Assembly: GCF_004795255.1 (NCBI RefSeq)
Contig: NZ_SSBQ01000002.1
Span: 1,428,001 to 1,492,000, forward strand
DNA from: Streptomyces sp. RKND-216
GTDB taxonomy: Bacteria; Actinomycetota; Actinomycetes; Streptomycetales; Streptomycetaceae
Direction: 5' to 3'
DNA length: 64,000 bases
The notes below the pieces were generated by a model. It saw only the letters and a list, made by a program, of their open reading frames with translations, had not been told where the DNA came from and made no database searches. This document shows positions 28,558-36,510 of the stretch, piece after piece (the first letter of the stretch is position 1; the number at the start of each line of letters is the position of its first letter). Both the position numbers and the translations under genes were made by a program.

Positions 28558-30197
28558 CGGACCACCGCCCGGAGGCGGCGGAGCCGCCGCGGCCCCCCGC
28601 GGCCGTAGGTCCGGCGGTGCCGCCCGCACGCCCCCCGGGAGACGACCCGACTCCGGCGGGAGCCGCCGGCACGGGCTCCGGCGCGTCGCCCGCAGCGCTG
28701 CTCCGGGGCGGAACCACCGGAGCGGGAGGCGGGCCCGAGCGGCGGGAGGGCGCGGCCGAGCGGTGTCGCCCGACGGGGGCGTCGGTATCTTCCGCCGCGC
28801 CGGTGCGGGCGGCGCAGTCCCACGGCCCGGACGGGGAAGGTGCGAACCAGGCACCGGGCACCGCGGGGTCGCGCCTCGGCGTGCCGGCCGGCCCGACGGC
28901 GAGGCGCCCGCGGATGGGGCGGATCGCCGCCGCGTGCTTCGCCGGAACCGCCATCGAGTACTACGACTTCAGCGTCTACGGCGTCGCCGCCGCGCTCGTG
29001 TTCGGTCCGCTGTTCTTCCCGACCTTCTCTCCCACGGCCGGGCTGCTGGCCGCCTTCGGCGCGTTCGCCGCCGGGTTTCTCGCCCGCCCGCTGGGTTCGG
29101 TGGTGTTCGGTCACGTCGGCGACCGGTTCGGGCGTCGCACGGTGCTGCTCGGTTCGCTGCTGACGACCGGCCTGGCGACGGTCGGTGTGGGGCTGCTGCC
29201 CGGCTACGACACCCTCGGCGTCGCCGCGCCCGCCCTGCTGGTGCTGCTGCGCTTCGTTCAGGGTCTGGGCGTCGGCGGCGAGTGGACCGGCGCCGTCCTG
29301 CTCGCGTCGGAGCACGCCCCGCCGCACCGGCGCGGGCTGTGGGCGGGTTTCCCGCAGGTCGGCCCGGCGGTCGGCTACCTGCTGGCGAACGGGCTGATGC
29401 TGGCGATGTCCGCGGGGCTGAGCGAGGAGGCGTTCCTCGCCTGGGGCTGGCGGGTGCCGTTCTGGGCGGCGGGCGTGCTGATGGTCGCCGGGTACGCGCT
29501 GCGCCACGGGCTGGGCGAGACGCCGGAGTTCCGGCGGGTGGCGGCCGAGGGGCGGGCGGCGGCGCCGTTCGCCGAGGTGGTGCGCGGGCACGGCCGCCGG
29601 GTGCTGCTGGTTGCGGGTGCGACGGCCGGGGCGTACGCCCTGTACTACGGCGTTGTCGCGTGGTCGCTGGCGCACGCCACCGGCCCGCTGGGGATGGACC
29701 CGTCGACGATGCTCGCCTGTCTCATGGCCGCGGTCGCGGTGATGGGCCTCGCGACGCCGGTGGCGGCCGCGCTGGGCGACCGCTTCGGCCGCCGCCGGAT
29801 GAGCCTGGCCGGGTACGCGGCGATGGTGGTGTGCATCGTGCCGTACCTGCTGCTGCTCCGCACCGGTGAGCCGGTGTGGATCGCGGCGGGCGCGGCGGTG
29901 ACGCTGCTGGCGCTGGTGGTGATGCTGGGCGTGCAGGGCGCGTATCTGCCCGAGCTGTTCGCCGCCCGGGTGCGCTGCACGGGCACGGCCGTGTCGTACA
30001 ACCTGGGCGCCGTCCTCGGCGGGGCGGTCGCCCCGCTGGCCGCCACGCGGATCGCCGCCTCGGCGGGGGCCGGGACGGCGGAGTGGGCGGTGGGCGGTTA
30101 CCTGGCCGTGGTGTGCGCGGCCAGCCTGCTGTGCGTGCTGCGGCTCCCGGACACCCGGCAGCCGCGTCGGGACGCGAAGGGCCTCGCCCTGAAGTGA
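28554..30197 (+). CDS. MFS transporter, metabolite:H+ symporter (MHS) family
   Basis: This encodes 547 residues. From residue 121 it matches MHS symporters (ShiA, ProP, KgtP relatives): GTAIEYYDFSVYGVAAALVF in helix 1, GHVGDRFGRRTVLLGSLLTTGLAT in the first loop, and RFVQGLGVGGEWTGAVLLASE in helix 4, a strong family motif. The N-terminal 120 residues are Pro/Gly/Ala-rich and disordered, far longer than normal; the true start may be downstream. The ATG at 28554 overlaps the upstream stop, which argues that the extension is translated. Likely substrates are organic acids or zwitterions, unresolved. Confidence 0.9.
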   Translation: MTDHRPEAAEPPRPPAAVGPAVPPARPPGDDPTPAGAAGTGSGASPAALLRGGTTGAGGGPERREGAAERCRPTGASVSSAAPVRAAQSHGPDGEGANQAPGTAGSRLGVPAGPTARRPRMGRIAAACFAGTAIEYYDFSVYGVAAALVFGPLFFPTFSPTAGLLAAFGAFAAGFLARPLGSVVFGHVGDRFGRRTVLLGSLLTTGLATVGVGLLPGYDTLGVAAPALLVLLRFVQGLGVGGEWTGAVLLASEHAPPHRRGLWAGFPQVGPAVGYLLANGLMLAMSAGLSEEAFLAWGWRVPFWAAGVLMVAGYALRHGLGETPEFRRVAAEGRAAAPFAEVVRGHGRRVLLVAGATAGAYALYYGVVAWSLAHATGPLGMDPSTMLACLMAAVAVMGLATPVAAALGDRFGRRRMSLAGYAAMVVCIVPYLLLLRTGEPVWIAAGAAVTLLALVVMLGVQGAYLPELFAARVRCTGTAVSYNLGAVLGGAVAPLAATRIAASAGAGTAEWAVGGYLAVVCAASLLCVLRLPDTRQPRRDAKGLALK

Positions 30198-30201
30198 CGC
30201 A

Positions 30202-30414
30202 TCAGGCCGGGGACTTGACCTTCCCGCTCGCCGTGCCGACGGCGAGGCCGAGAACGATCAGCAGCATGTCGACGTACACGTGGTAGCCGTCCAGGGAGCC
30301 GATGCGGTGGGTCAGCGCCCACAGGGTGAACCAGCCGTCCGTCCAAGTGTGCAGGAGGCCGCCGACGCCCTGGCTGAGGAGAACGAAGCACACGAATCCG
30401 AGGAAGCCCTTCAT
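30202..30414 (-). CDS. Small membrane protein
   Basis: This encodes 70 residues with two hydrophobic segments (FLGFVCFVLLSQGVGGLL and MLLIVLGLAVGTA) separated by TWTDGWFTLWALTHRIGSLDGYHVY. It converges on the MHS transporter gene with a 4-base gap. No clear ribosome site precedes the ATG at 30414. Function is unknown. Confidence 0.6.
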   Translation of the reverse strand: MKGFLGFVCFVLLSQGVGGLLHTWTDGWFTLWALTHRIGSLDGYHVYVDMLLIVLGLAVGTASGKVKSPA

Positions 30415-30436
30415 GCCGTCGATGCTGCCGGGCGGC

Positions 30437-31090
30437 GCGGGCGGGCGGTATCGACCGCGGAACGGGCTGCCGAGGAGGCACGGCGGGAGGCCCGGGTGGA
30501 CATCGCCCGCGAGATGTACGACGTCCTCGCCCACCGGCTGTCGCTGCTGAGCGTGCACGCGGGCGCGCGGGCGCGCGGGCGCGCTGGAGTTCCATCCGGA
30601 TGCGCCGCGGGAGGAGATCCGGCGCGCGGCGGGCGTCGTGCGGGACAGCGCGCACCAGGCCCTGGAGGATCTGCCCGAGGTCGTCGGCGTGCTGCGGGAG
30701 CCGGGCGGGGCGCTGCGGCCGCAGCCGGCCTACCGGGTGGTGCAGGAGTGCCTGACCAACGCCCGGAAGTGCGCCGCCGGCCGGCGCGTCACGGTGCGGG
30801 TGACGGGCGGGCCGGGCGACGGCCTGGCGGTGGGGGTGCGCAACCGCGTGCCGGGTGCCGGGGAGGCGGCGATCCCGGGCGGCGGCAACGGGCTGATGGG
30901 GCTCGCCTCGCTGGGCGACCGGGAGCGCGAGGTCGCCCGGGCGGTGGGCGAGGGCCGGTCCAACGCGGAGATCGCGGCGCGGCTGTACATGAGCGTGCCG
31001 ACGGTGAAGACGCACGTCTCGCGCATCCTCACCAAGCTGGCGCTGGACAACCGGGTGCAGATCGTGCTGCTCGTGCACGACGCGGAGTAG
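30437..31090 (+). pseudogene. Decayed two-component system: histidine kinase remnant fused to LuxR-type HTH
   Basis: The first frame reads RREARVDIAREMYDVLAHRL, the HisKA_3 dimerisation region of NarL-family kinases, but the phospho-accepting His (REMHDVLAH) is Tyr. After LSLLSVHAGA the frame breaks at a three-copy 8-bp repeat (30559-30582). The next frame continues ALEFHPDAPREEIRRAAGVV, then RDSAHQALEDLPEVVGVLRE and a truncated HATPase (VVQECLTNARKCAAGRRVTV, GNGLMGLA). It then joins directly to a response-regulator HTH (LGDREREVARAVGEGRSNAE, VPTVKTHVSRILTKL). The kinase sensor half, the end of the ATPase domain and the receiver domain are missing. A 150-residue protein from about 30638 could still be made. 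Confidence 0.85.
30559..30582 (+). repeat. Three tandem copies of GCGGGCGC causing a frameshift
   Basis: The 8-bp unit is repeated three times without mismatch inside the kinase coding region. With one copy the reading frame would be V-H-A-G-A-L-E, as in intact relatives. Two extra copies (16 bp) shift the frame by one. Confidence 0.85.
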
Positions 31091-31186
31091 TGCGCACGAG
31101 CGTCCGGCGGGCCGTCTCGCACAAGACGGCGGGCGGTGCGGGCTACCGACCGGCCGGTGGCAGCCCGCACACGGCATGCCCGCGGG

Positions 31187-32803
31187 TCAGGTCTGGTAGG
31201 TCACGGTCAGGGTCGCCCTGTCGGCCGCGCCCAGGAAGACGTACGCCGTACCGGCCGGGGCCTGGGCGAACCGCAGCCGCACCTGCGTCGTCCCGGCCGG
31301 GTCGATCGCGGCGAGCCCCGCGGCGTCGAACATGCCGGATTCCGCCGTTCCGGAGGCGGGGCGCGGTAGCTGTGCGGCGGCGGGCGCGTCGGCGGGCGCC
31401 GACCAGTCGTCGGCCGCCACCGTGCAGCCGCCACCCAGGCATCCGCCGTGCACGTCCGCCACCAGCGTGTTCCCCGCCGGGTCGGCCCACGGGTCGCCGC
31501 TGCCGGAGGTGCGGGCGACGGTCAGGTGCGCCCCGGTGACGGTCGCGCCGTCGGGCAGGGCGGAGGTGTCGAAGGACAGCACGGTCCGGCTGTGGCGCCC
31601 GTCCACGCCGCGGCCGACGGCCAGCCCGAGGCTGCCCTCCAGGGTGCCGACGGCGGCGGAGGAGCCGTCCGCGGCGGCCTTGACGTAGCCGTCGCGCGCG
31701 TCGTCGCTGCCGAGCACCGCCGTGCCGTCGCCGGGTTCCGGGTCGGGGTCGGGGCCCGGGTCACCCCCGCCGAGGCCCCAGAACTGCGCGATGTGGTGCG
31801 CGGCGCAGATGCCGACGTCCAGCACGTACGGCGCGGCGCGGCCGCACTGCCCGGCGCCGCTGCCCGGGTCGACGGGCTGCCCGTGCCCCATGCCGGTGAT
31901 CTCGTACTCCTCGACGACGGGTTCGCCGCCGGCGTCCTGGTAGACGCGGTGCGGGTAGCCGGCGACGGTGTCGGAGGCGTCGGCGGTGGCGTCGGTGCCG
32001 TGCACGTGCGTCCACTGCTCCACGAGTTCCCGCTGGTTGACGGGGGCGACGGTGGTGTCGGAGGTGCCGTGCCAGACGGACAGCGTGGGCCACGGGCCGG
32101 TGTGCGAGGAGGCGCCGCGCACCGCGTCGCCCCACTGGGCGGCGCTGCGGTCGGAGCCGGGGTTCATGCAGCCGAACGCGTCCACCACGCTGCTCGCGCA
32201 GCGGTAGGGGATGCCTGCGACGACCGCGCCTCCGTCGAACCGGTCGGGGTAGGCGGCCATCATGACGGCGGTCATCGCGCCCCCGGCGGACAGGCCGGTG
32301 ACGTACGAACGGCCGGGGTCGACGCCCGTGTCCGCGCGCATGCGGTCCATCATCTGCACCACGGACAGCGCCTCGCCGCTCCCGCGCGAGGTGTCGGTGT
32401 TCTGGAACCAGTTGAAGCACATGTTGCCGTTGTTGAGGCTGCGCTGTTCCGGGAGCAGCACGGCGAAGCCGTGGCGGTCGGCGAGTTCGGTCCAGCCGGT
32501 CTCGTCGTCGTACTCGGCGGCGCTCTGGGTGCAGCCGTGCAGGGCCACGACCAGCGGGCGGTCCTGCGGAAGTCCGTCGGGGACGTAGCGGAACATGCGG
32601 AGGTTGCCGGGGTTGGAACCGAAGCCGGTGACCTCCTCCAGCCCGGCGGCGCGGGCGGGTGCGGGTGCGGCGAGGGAGACGGCGACGGTGGCGACCGCGG
32701 CCAGGGCGGCGACCAGGGCCGCCGCCCACAAGCGGTGCGGGCGGTCGCGGCCGGCGCGGCGGCGGTGGGTGGGAGGCGGAGGTGTGGGGTGGTCGGGACG
32801 CAT
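31187..32803 (-). CDS. Secreted PHB-depolymerase-family esterase with C-terminal accessory domain
   Basis: This encodes 538 residues. An Arg-rich n-region and a long hydrophobic segment ending APARAA form a signal peptide (possibly Tat, with HRRRAGRDR). The catalytic domain (about 55-345) matches PHB depolymerase/feruloyl-esterase-like hydrolases: LVVALHGCTQSAAEYDD with the oxyanion region, the nucleophile Ser172 in VTGLSAGGAM, and MGHGQPVDPG near the catalytic His. A Gly/Asp/Pro linker (GGGDPGPDPDPEPGDG) leads to a 165-residue C-terminal domain (SRTVLSFDTSALPDGATVTG, TAYVFLGAADRATLTVTYQT) resembling the DNRLRE/CBM96-like beta domains, probably substrate binding. A polyester or acyl polysaccharide is the likely substrate. 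Confidence 0.85.
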   Translation of the reverse strand: MRPDHPTPPPPTHRRRAGRDRPHRLWAAALVAALAAVATVAVSLAAPAPARAAGLEEVTGFGSNPGNLRMFRYVPDGLPQDRPLVVALHGCTQSAAEYDDETGWTELADRHGFAVLLPEQRSLNNGNMCFNWFQNTDTSRGSGEALSVVQMMDRMRADTGVDPGRSYVTGLSAGGAMTAVMMAAYPDRFDGGAVVAGIPYRCASSVVDAFGCMNPGSDRSAAQWGDAVRGASSHTGPWPTLSVWHGTSDTTVAPVNQRELVEQWTHVHGTDATADASDTVAGYPHRVYQDAGGEPVVEEYEITGMGHGQPVDPGSGAGQCGRAAPYVLDVGICAAHHIAQFWGLGGGDPGPDPDPEPGDGTAVLGSDDARDGYVKAAADGSSAAVGTLEGSLGLAVGRGVDGRHSRTVLSFDTSALPDGATVTGAHLTVARTSGSGDPWADPAGNTLVADVHGGCLGGGCTVAADDWSAPADAPAAAQLPRPASGTAESGMFDAAGLAAIDPAGTTQVRLRFAQAPAGTAYVFLGAADRATLTVTYQT

Positions 32804-33002
32804 CGCGGCTCCAGCGGTGGGGGCGTGCGGACGTGTGGGTGTGCGGATGTGATGCGGGTCTCACTGTTGCGTTGGACCGTACGGCGGCCGTGGCCGGCCG
32901 GCCACGGCCGCCGTCCACACTTTCCACCCCACCGAATGGCGGTCGCGTACATGTCACATACGCGCCGTCAGGGCGTCGGGGTGCCCCGCGAACGGCGGGC
33001 AC

Positions 33003-33033
33003 TTGACCCTCACACCGTGTGAGGCTGTGCCGT
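33003..33033 (+). promoter_or_regulatory. MerR-type promoter with 19-bp spacer and dyad
   Basis: A -35 TTGACC (33003-33008) and a weak -10 TGCCGT (33028-33033) are separated by 19 bp. A perfect 17-base palindrome CCTCACAC-C-GTGTGAGG (33008-33024) sits between them. This is the architecture MerR activators use, and it lies 10 bases before the MerR-family start codon, so autoregulation is likely. Confidence 0.7.
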
Positions 33034-33043
33034 AGGAGGTGCC

Positions 33044-33871
33044 ATGTTCAGCATCGGAGACTTCGCCCGGCACGGCCGCGTGTCCGTCCGCATGTTGCGT
33101 CACTACGACGCCGTCGGACTCCTGCGGCCCGCCCACGTCGACCCGTCCAGCGGCTACCGCTCCTACGAGGCGGTGCAGCTCGCCCGCCTCAACCGCGTCA
33201 TCGCGCTCAAGGAACTCGGCTTCACCCTCGACCAGGTCCAGAAGATCCTGGACGAGAAGGTGACCACCGAGGAACTGCGCGGCATGCTGCGGCTGCGCCG
33301 GGCGGAGCTGGCTGCGGCGCGGCGGACGGCGGACGCGCAGCTCGCGCAGGTCGAGGCGAGGCTCCGGACCATCGAGAGCGAGGGCACCATGTCCACCCAC
33401 GACGTCGTCGTGAAATCCGTACCCGCCGTCCGCGTCGCCGAACTGTCAGCCGTCGCGGGCGGCTTCGAGCCGGAGCACATCGGGCCTGTCGTCGGCCCGC
33501 TCTTCGAGAACCTGTGCTGCAGGCTCGACGAGGCGGGTGTACGCCCCACCGGCCCCGGCCTCGCCTACTACGAGGACGCCCCCGAGGGCGCGGACGGCTC
33601 GATCGTCGTCCACGCCGCGATGCCGGTCGCCTCCGATGCGGCGGTCGGCCACGGCGTCGACCTCGTCGTCCTGCCGGCCGTCGAGTCCGCCGCCACCATC
33701 GTGCATCGCGGTCCCATGGACGGCGTGCTCGGCACCCTCCAGACGCTGGCGCACTGGATCGACGACAACGGCTACACGTCCGGCGGCTACAACCGCGAGC
33801 TCTATCTGGAGTGCCCGGCCGACCGGGCCGACTGGGTGACGGAGCTCCAGGAACCGGTCACCCGCGTCTGA
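33044..33871 (+). CDS. MerR-family regulator with GyrI-like effector-binding domain
   Basis: This encodes 275 residues: an N-terminal MerR HTH (MFSIGDFARHGRVSVRMLRH, SSGYRSYEAVQLARLNRV), a dimer helix (about 75-120), and a C-terminal GyrI/BmrR-like drug-binding domain (DVVVKSVPAVRVAELSAVAG, SAATIVHRGPMDGVLGTLQTL, GYNRELYLECP). These regulators sense hydrophobic cations and activate efflux genes. GTAGGAGGTGCC precedes the ATG. The gene stands alone; the PPOX gene converges on it past a palindrome. Confidence 0.93.
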   Translation: MFSIGDFARHGRVSVRMLRHYDAVGLLRPAHVDPSSGYRSYEAVQLARLNRVIALKELGFTLDQVQKILDEKVTTEELRGMLRLRRAELAAARRTADAQLAQVEARLRTIESEGTMSTHDVVVKSVPAVRVAELSAVAGGFEPEHIGPVVGPLFENLCCRLDEAGVRPTGPGLAYYEDAPEGADGSIVVHAAMPVASDAAVGHGVDLVVLPAVESAATIVHRGPMDGVLGTLQTLAHWIDDNGYTSGGYNRELYLECPADRADWVTELQEPVTRV

Positions 33872-33886
33872 CGGGCATCAACGCCT

Positions 33887-33910
33887 CCCGGCGGGCGCGC
33901 GCCCGCCGGG
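33887..33910. terminator. Palindromic terminator between convergent genes
   Basis: A perfect 24-base palindrome CCCGGCGGGC-GCGC-GCCCGCCGGG lies between the MerR and PPOX genes. A further GC-rich inverted repeat follows up to about 33942. It can end transcription from both sides. Confidence 0.7.
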
Positions 33911-33946
33911 ACGGGCGGGCCCGGGCCCTCTGCCCCGCCCGGGCCC

Positions 33947-34375
33947 CTACACCGCGCCCATGTCGGCGGACAGCCACCGCTCCGGCCGCATCCGGATCAC
34001 CACCTGCTCGCCGTGCTCCCGGGAGGCCATCTCCACGTACGGCTCCAGGACCTCGGCGGGCAGGTACCGCGCCGACATCTCCCGCAGGTGGGCGACCGTC
34101 CCCGGCTCCGTCGCCGTCACCGGGCCCTCGACCGACACGTACCGCACCGTCGGGTCCACGCGCTCGGCCATCAGCGAGAACCGTCCGGCCTTCGCGATCG
34201 CCACGTGCTTGCGCGAATCCCGCCCGGTCAGCACCCACAGCTCGCCGCCCGGCTCGTAGTGATACCAGATGGGCAACGTCAGCGGCGCGCGGCCGGCTTC
34301 GCCCGACTCCACGGCAAGCGCCCCGATGTGCGGCTCCGCCAGGAACCGCTCCCGCTCCTCACGAATCAGCGCCAT
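33947..34375 (-). CDS. Pyridoxamine-5'-phosphate-oxidase-like FMN/F420-binding protein
   Basis: This encodes 142 residues of the split-barrel PPOX family: LAEPHIGALAVESGEAGRAP, PIWYHYEPGGELWVLTGRDS and AGRFSLMAERVDPTVRYVSV are characteristic. The C terminus is VIRMRPERWLSADMGAV. Actinobacterial members often use F420 or flavin for redox of small molecules, but the substrate is not predictable. GAGGAGAG is 13 bases upstream of the ATG at 34375. It diverges from the S41 peptidase gene. Confidence 0.85.
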   Translation of the reverse strand: MALIREERERFLAEPHIGALAVESGEAGRAPLTLPIWYHYEPGGELWVLTGRDSRKHVAIAKAGRFSLMAERVDPTVRYVSVEGPVTATEPGTVAHLREMSARYLPAEVLEPYVEMASREHGEQVVIRMRPERWLSADMGAV

Positions 34376-34469
34376 CCCGCAGCATCTCTCCTCAGCAGTC
34401 GTCCACGTCACATCACGTCCTCTCCCATTGGACAGCACGCCACTGACAACCGGGCTAGGCTCACCGCTC

Positions 34470-35381
34470 ATGCCGACCTCGCACGCGCACCTGCTCGCCC
34501 GGGCCGCCGACCGCATCGAGACGGGATACGTCTTCCCCGAGCGCGCGACGGAGATCGCCTCCGCGCTGCGGTCACGCGTCACCGACGGCGCGTACGACGG
34601 GCTGTCCGGCCGGGAACTGTGCGAGAAGGTCACGGCCGACCTCCAGGAGGTCTGCCCGGACCGGCACCTCCGCCTGCTGTGGTCCGACGAGCCTCATTCC
34701 ACGGAGCCGGCGGACGCCGACGAGGACCGGGCCGCCATGCTGGAGACGCTGCGCCGCGAGAACCACGGGGTGCGCCGGGTGGAGCGGCTCGACGGGAACA
34801 CCGGGTACATCGACCTGCGCCGGGTCACCGAGGCGGATGCGGGCGGGTTCGCCATCGGTGCCGCAATGCAGCTCGTCGCCGGGACCGACGCGCTGGTCCT
34901 GGACCTGCGCGCGTGCAGCGGCGGGGCTCCCAGCGGCGCGGCCCTGTGGTGCAGCCACTTCTTCCCCGACGACGCGACGCACCTCAACGACATCTACGAC
35001 CGCGGCACCGACTCCACCCGGCAGTTCTGGACGAGCGCGCACCTGCCCGCGCCGCGCTACCTCGACCGTCCCGTGTACGTGCTGACCAGCGCCGACACGT
35101 TCTCCGGCGGCGAGGACATCGCCTACACGCTCCAGGCCCACGAGCGCGCCGTCATCGTGGGCGAACGGACTCGGGGCGGCGCCCACCCCACGGCCTGGCA
35201 CGCCCTCACCGCCCACGTCACGGTGACCGTCCCCACGGCCCGCACCGTCAGCCCGGTCACCGGCACCAACTGGGAGGGCACCGGTGTCACTCCCGACACA
35301 CCCGCCCCCGCCGCCGAAGCCCTCGACGCCGCGCTCGCCACGATCCGGGAACCCGCCGACACACCCGCGCAGCGCCGATAA
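34470..35381 (+). CDS. S41-family (IRBP/tail-specific protease-like) peptidase
   Basis: This encodes 303 residues without a signal peptide. The N-terminal helical part (DRIETGYVFPERATEIASAL) and LDGNTGYIDLRRVTEADAG lead to the S41 core ALVLDLRACSGGAPSGAALW. The nucleophile is probably Ser212 in TSADTFSGGEDIAYTLQ, with Glu215 three residues on. The usual lysine after VIVGERT is replaced by Arg-Gly-Gly, as in the IRBP-like branch, so protease activity is not certain. It lies 95 bases from the divergent PPOX gene. Confidence 0.85.
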   Translation: MPTSHAHLLARAADRIETGYVFPERATEIASALRSRVTDGAYDGLSGRELCEKVTADLQEVCPDRHLRLLWSDEPHSTEPADADEDRAAMLETLRRENHGVRRVERLDGNTGYIDLRRVTEADAGGFAIGAAMQLVAGTDALVLDLRACSGGAPSGAALWCSHFFPDDATHLNDIYDRGTDSTRQFWTSAHLPAPRYLDRPVYVLTSADTFSGGEDIAYTLQAHERAVIVGERTRGGAHPTAWHALTAHVTVTVPTARTVSPVTGTNWEGTGVTPDTPAPAAEALDAALATIREPADTPAQRR

Positions 35382-35445
35382 CGCGGTGGCGGGGCCCGAG
35401 CGGTGTCCGTCGCGGCGCGCCCCGCAGGGGTGCCGGTAGCGGAAG

Positions 35446-36213
35446 CTAGACGCCCAGGTGCTGTTCGAAGGTGAGCGTGCCCACCGCGCGGTCCGCCGGG
35501 GTGAGCAGCGCCCCTGCAGCCACCGCCCGTGCGGCGCGGCCCGGTAGCGCGGGCTCGACGACGCGGCGCTCCCAGCCACCGGCGAGCATCACCGTTTCGG
35601 CCAGCTCGCGCAGCGGTCGCGCCTGCGGTCCGCCCATGTCCGGCACCCGCCCCGCCGGCTTCGCCTGTGCCAGCTCGGCCAGCCGCACGGCGACGTCGCT
35701 CGCCGCGACCGGCTGGAAGCGGAACCCGCGCGGCGCCAGCACCGCCGGGAGGCGTCGCTGCGCCGTCACGAGCGTGGCGATCAGGTCGTGGAACTGCGTG
35801 GCGCGCAGCAGGGTCCAGGGCAGCCCGGAGGACACCACGAGTCCTTCCGAGGCGAGCTTCGACCGGTAGTAGGGGAACGGCACGTCGTCGATGCCGACGA
35901 TGGAGATCAGCACCACGTGCGGGGCCTCGCCCTCCGCCCCCGCGGCGCGCACGGCCCGCATCAGCCGCCGGGTCAGCTCGACGTCGCGCGCCCCGGTCGC
36001 GCAGTGCACGATCGTGCCGGCGCCCCGGACCGCCGCATCGACGCCCGCGTCCCTTCCGAGGTCGGCCTGCGCCCACTCGTACGGCCGGTCGTCCCCGGCC
36101 GGACGCGGCCGCCGGCTCATCACCCGCACGGGTGCCTCGTCGGCGAGCAGGCGCGTCACGAGGGGCCTGCCCAGCCGGCCGGTTCCGCCGGTCACCAGAA
36201 TCGGTCCGTCCAC
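35446..36213 (-). CDS. NAD(P)-binding oxidoreductase, NmrA/atypical SDR type
   Basis: This encodes 255 residues with an N-terminal dinucleotide-binding loop ILVTGGTGRLGRPLVTRLLA and RVMSRRP. The atypical SDR active-site region is YYRSKLASEGLVVSSGLPWTLLRATQFHD. The C-terminal part (RAVGTLTFEQHLGV) is typical of the Streptomyces members annotated as NmrA-like or SDR-family oxidoreductases. The start is GTG at 36213 with GGAGGAGA upstream. The substrate is unknown. Confidence 0.87.
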   Translation of the reverse strand: MDGPILVTGGTGRLGRPLVTRLLADEAPVRVMSRRPRPAGDDRPYEWAQADLGRDAGVDAAVRGAGTIVHCATGARDVELTRRLMRAVRAAGAEGEAPHVVLISIVGIDDVPFPYYRSKLASEGLVVSSGLPWTLLRATQFHDLIATLVTAQRRLPAVLAPRGFRFQPVAASDVAVRLAELAQAKPAGRVPDMGGPQARPLRELAETVMLAGGWERRVVEPALPGRAARAVAAGALLTPADRAVGTLTFEQHLGV

Positions 36214-36251
36214 ACCCGTCTCCTCCCGCCCCGCATAGCTGGCCCGGCGCG

Positions 36252-36443
36252 TCAGTTGCTGGGGAAGACCTCGCCGCCGCCCGGGTCGCTGTCCTGCTCG
36301 CTCTGCTCACGCAGCCTGCGTGCCTTGTCCTGCAGCCGCTCGCGTTCGTGCGGGTCGGCGGCGCGTTCGGCCGCCTCGCTCAGCTGCTGCGCCTTCTCCT
36401 GCATCTGCCGCACCCGGCCGCGCAGCTCGTCCTCGGCACTCAT
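36252..36443 (-). CDS. Small helical protein (DUF6381-like)
   Basis: This encodes 63 residues: MSAEDELRGRVRQMQEKAQQ followed by LSEAAERAADPHERERLQDK and ARRLREQSEQDSD. It is highly charged, with heptad-like spacing and no membrane segment. Short proteins with the ADPxERxRLQDKAR core are common in Streptomyces; I believe they are catalogued as DUF6381, but that name is from memory. It lies 38 bases upstream of the NmrA-like gene on the same strand. Confidence 0.7.
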   Translation of the reverse strand: MSAEDELRGRVRQMQEKAQQLSEAAERAADPHERERLQDKARRLREQSEQDSDPGGGEVFPSN

Positions 36444-36510
36444 GACCGCTCCTCACGCCGTCCGTTCCCTCCAGCCAACCACCACCCCGCCCCCTCGGCA
36501 CCTCGTGCGC

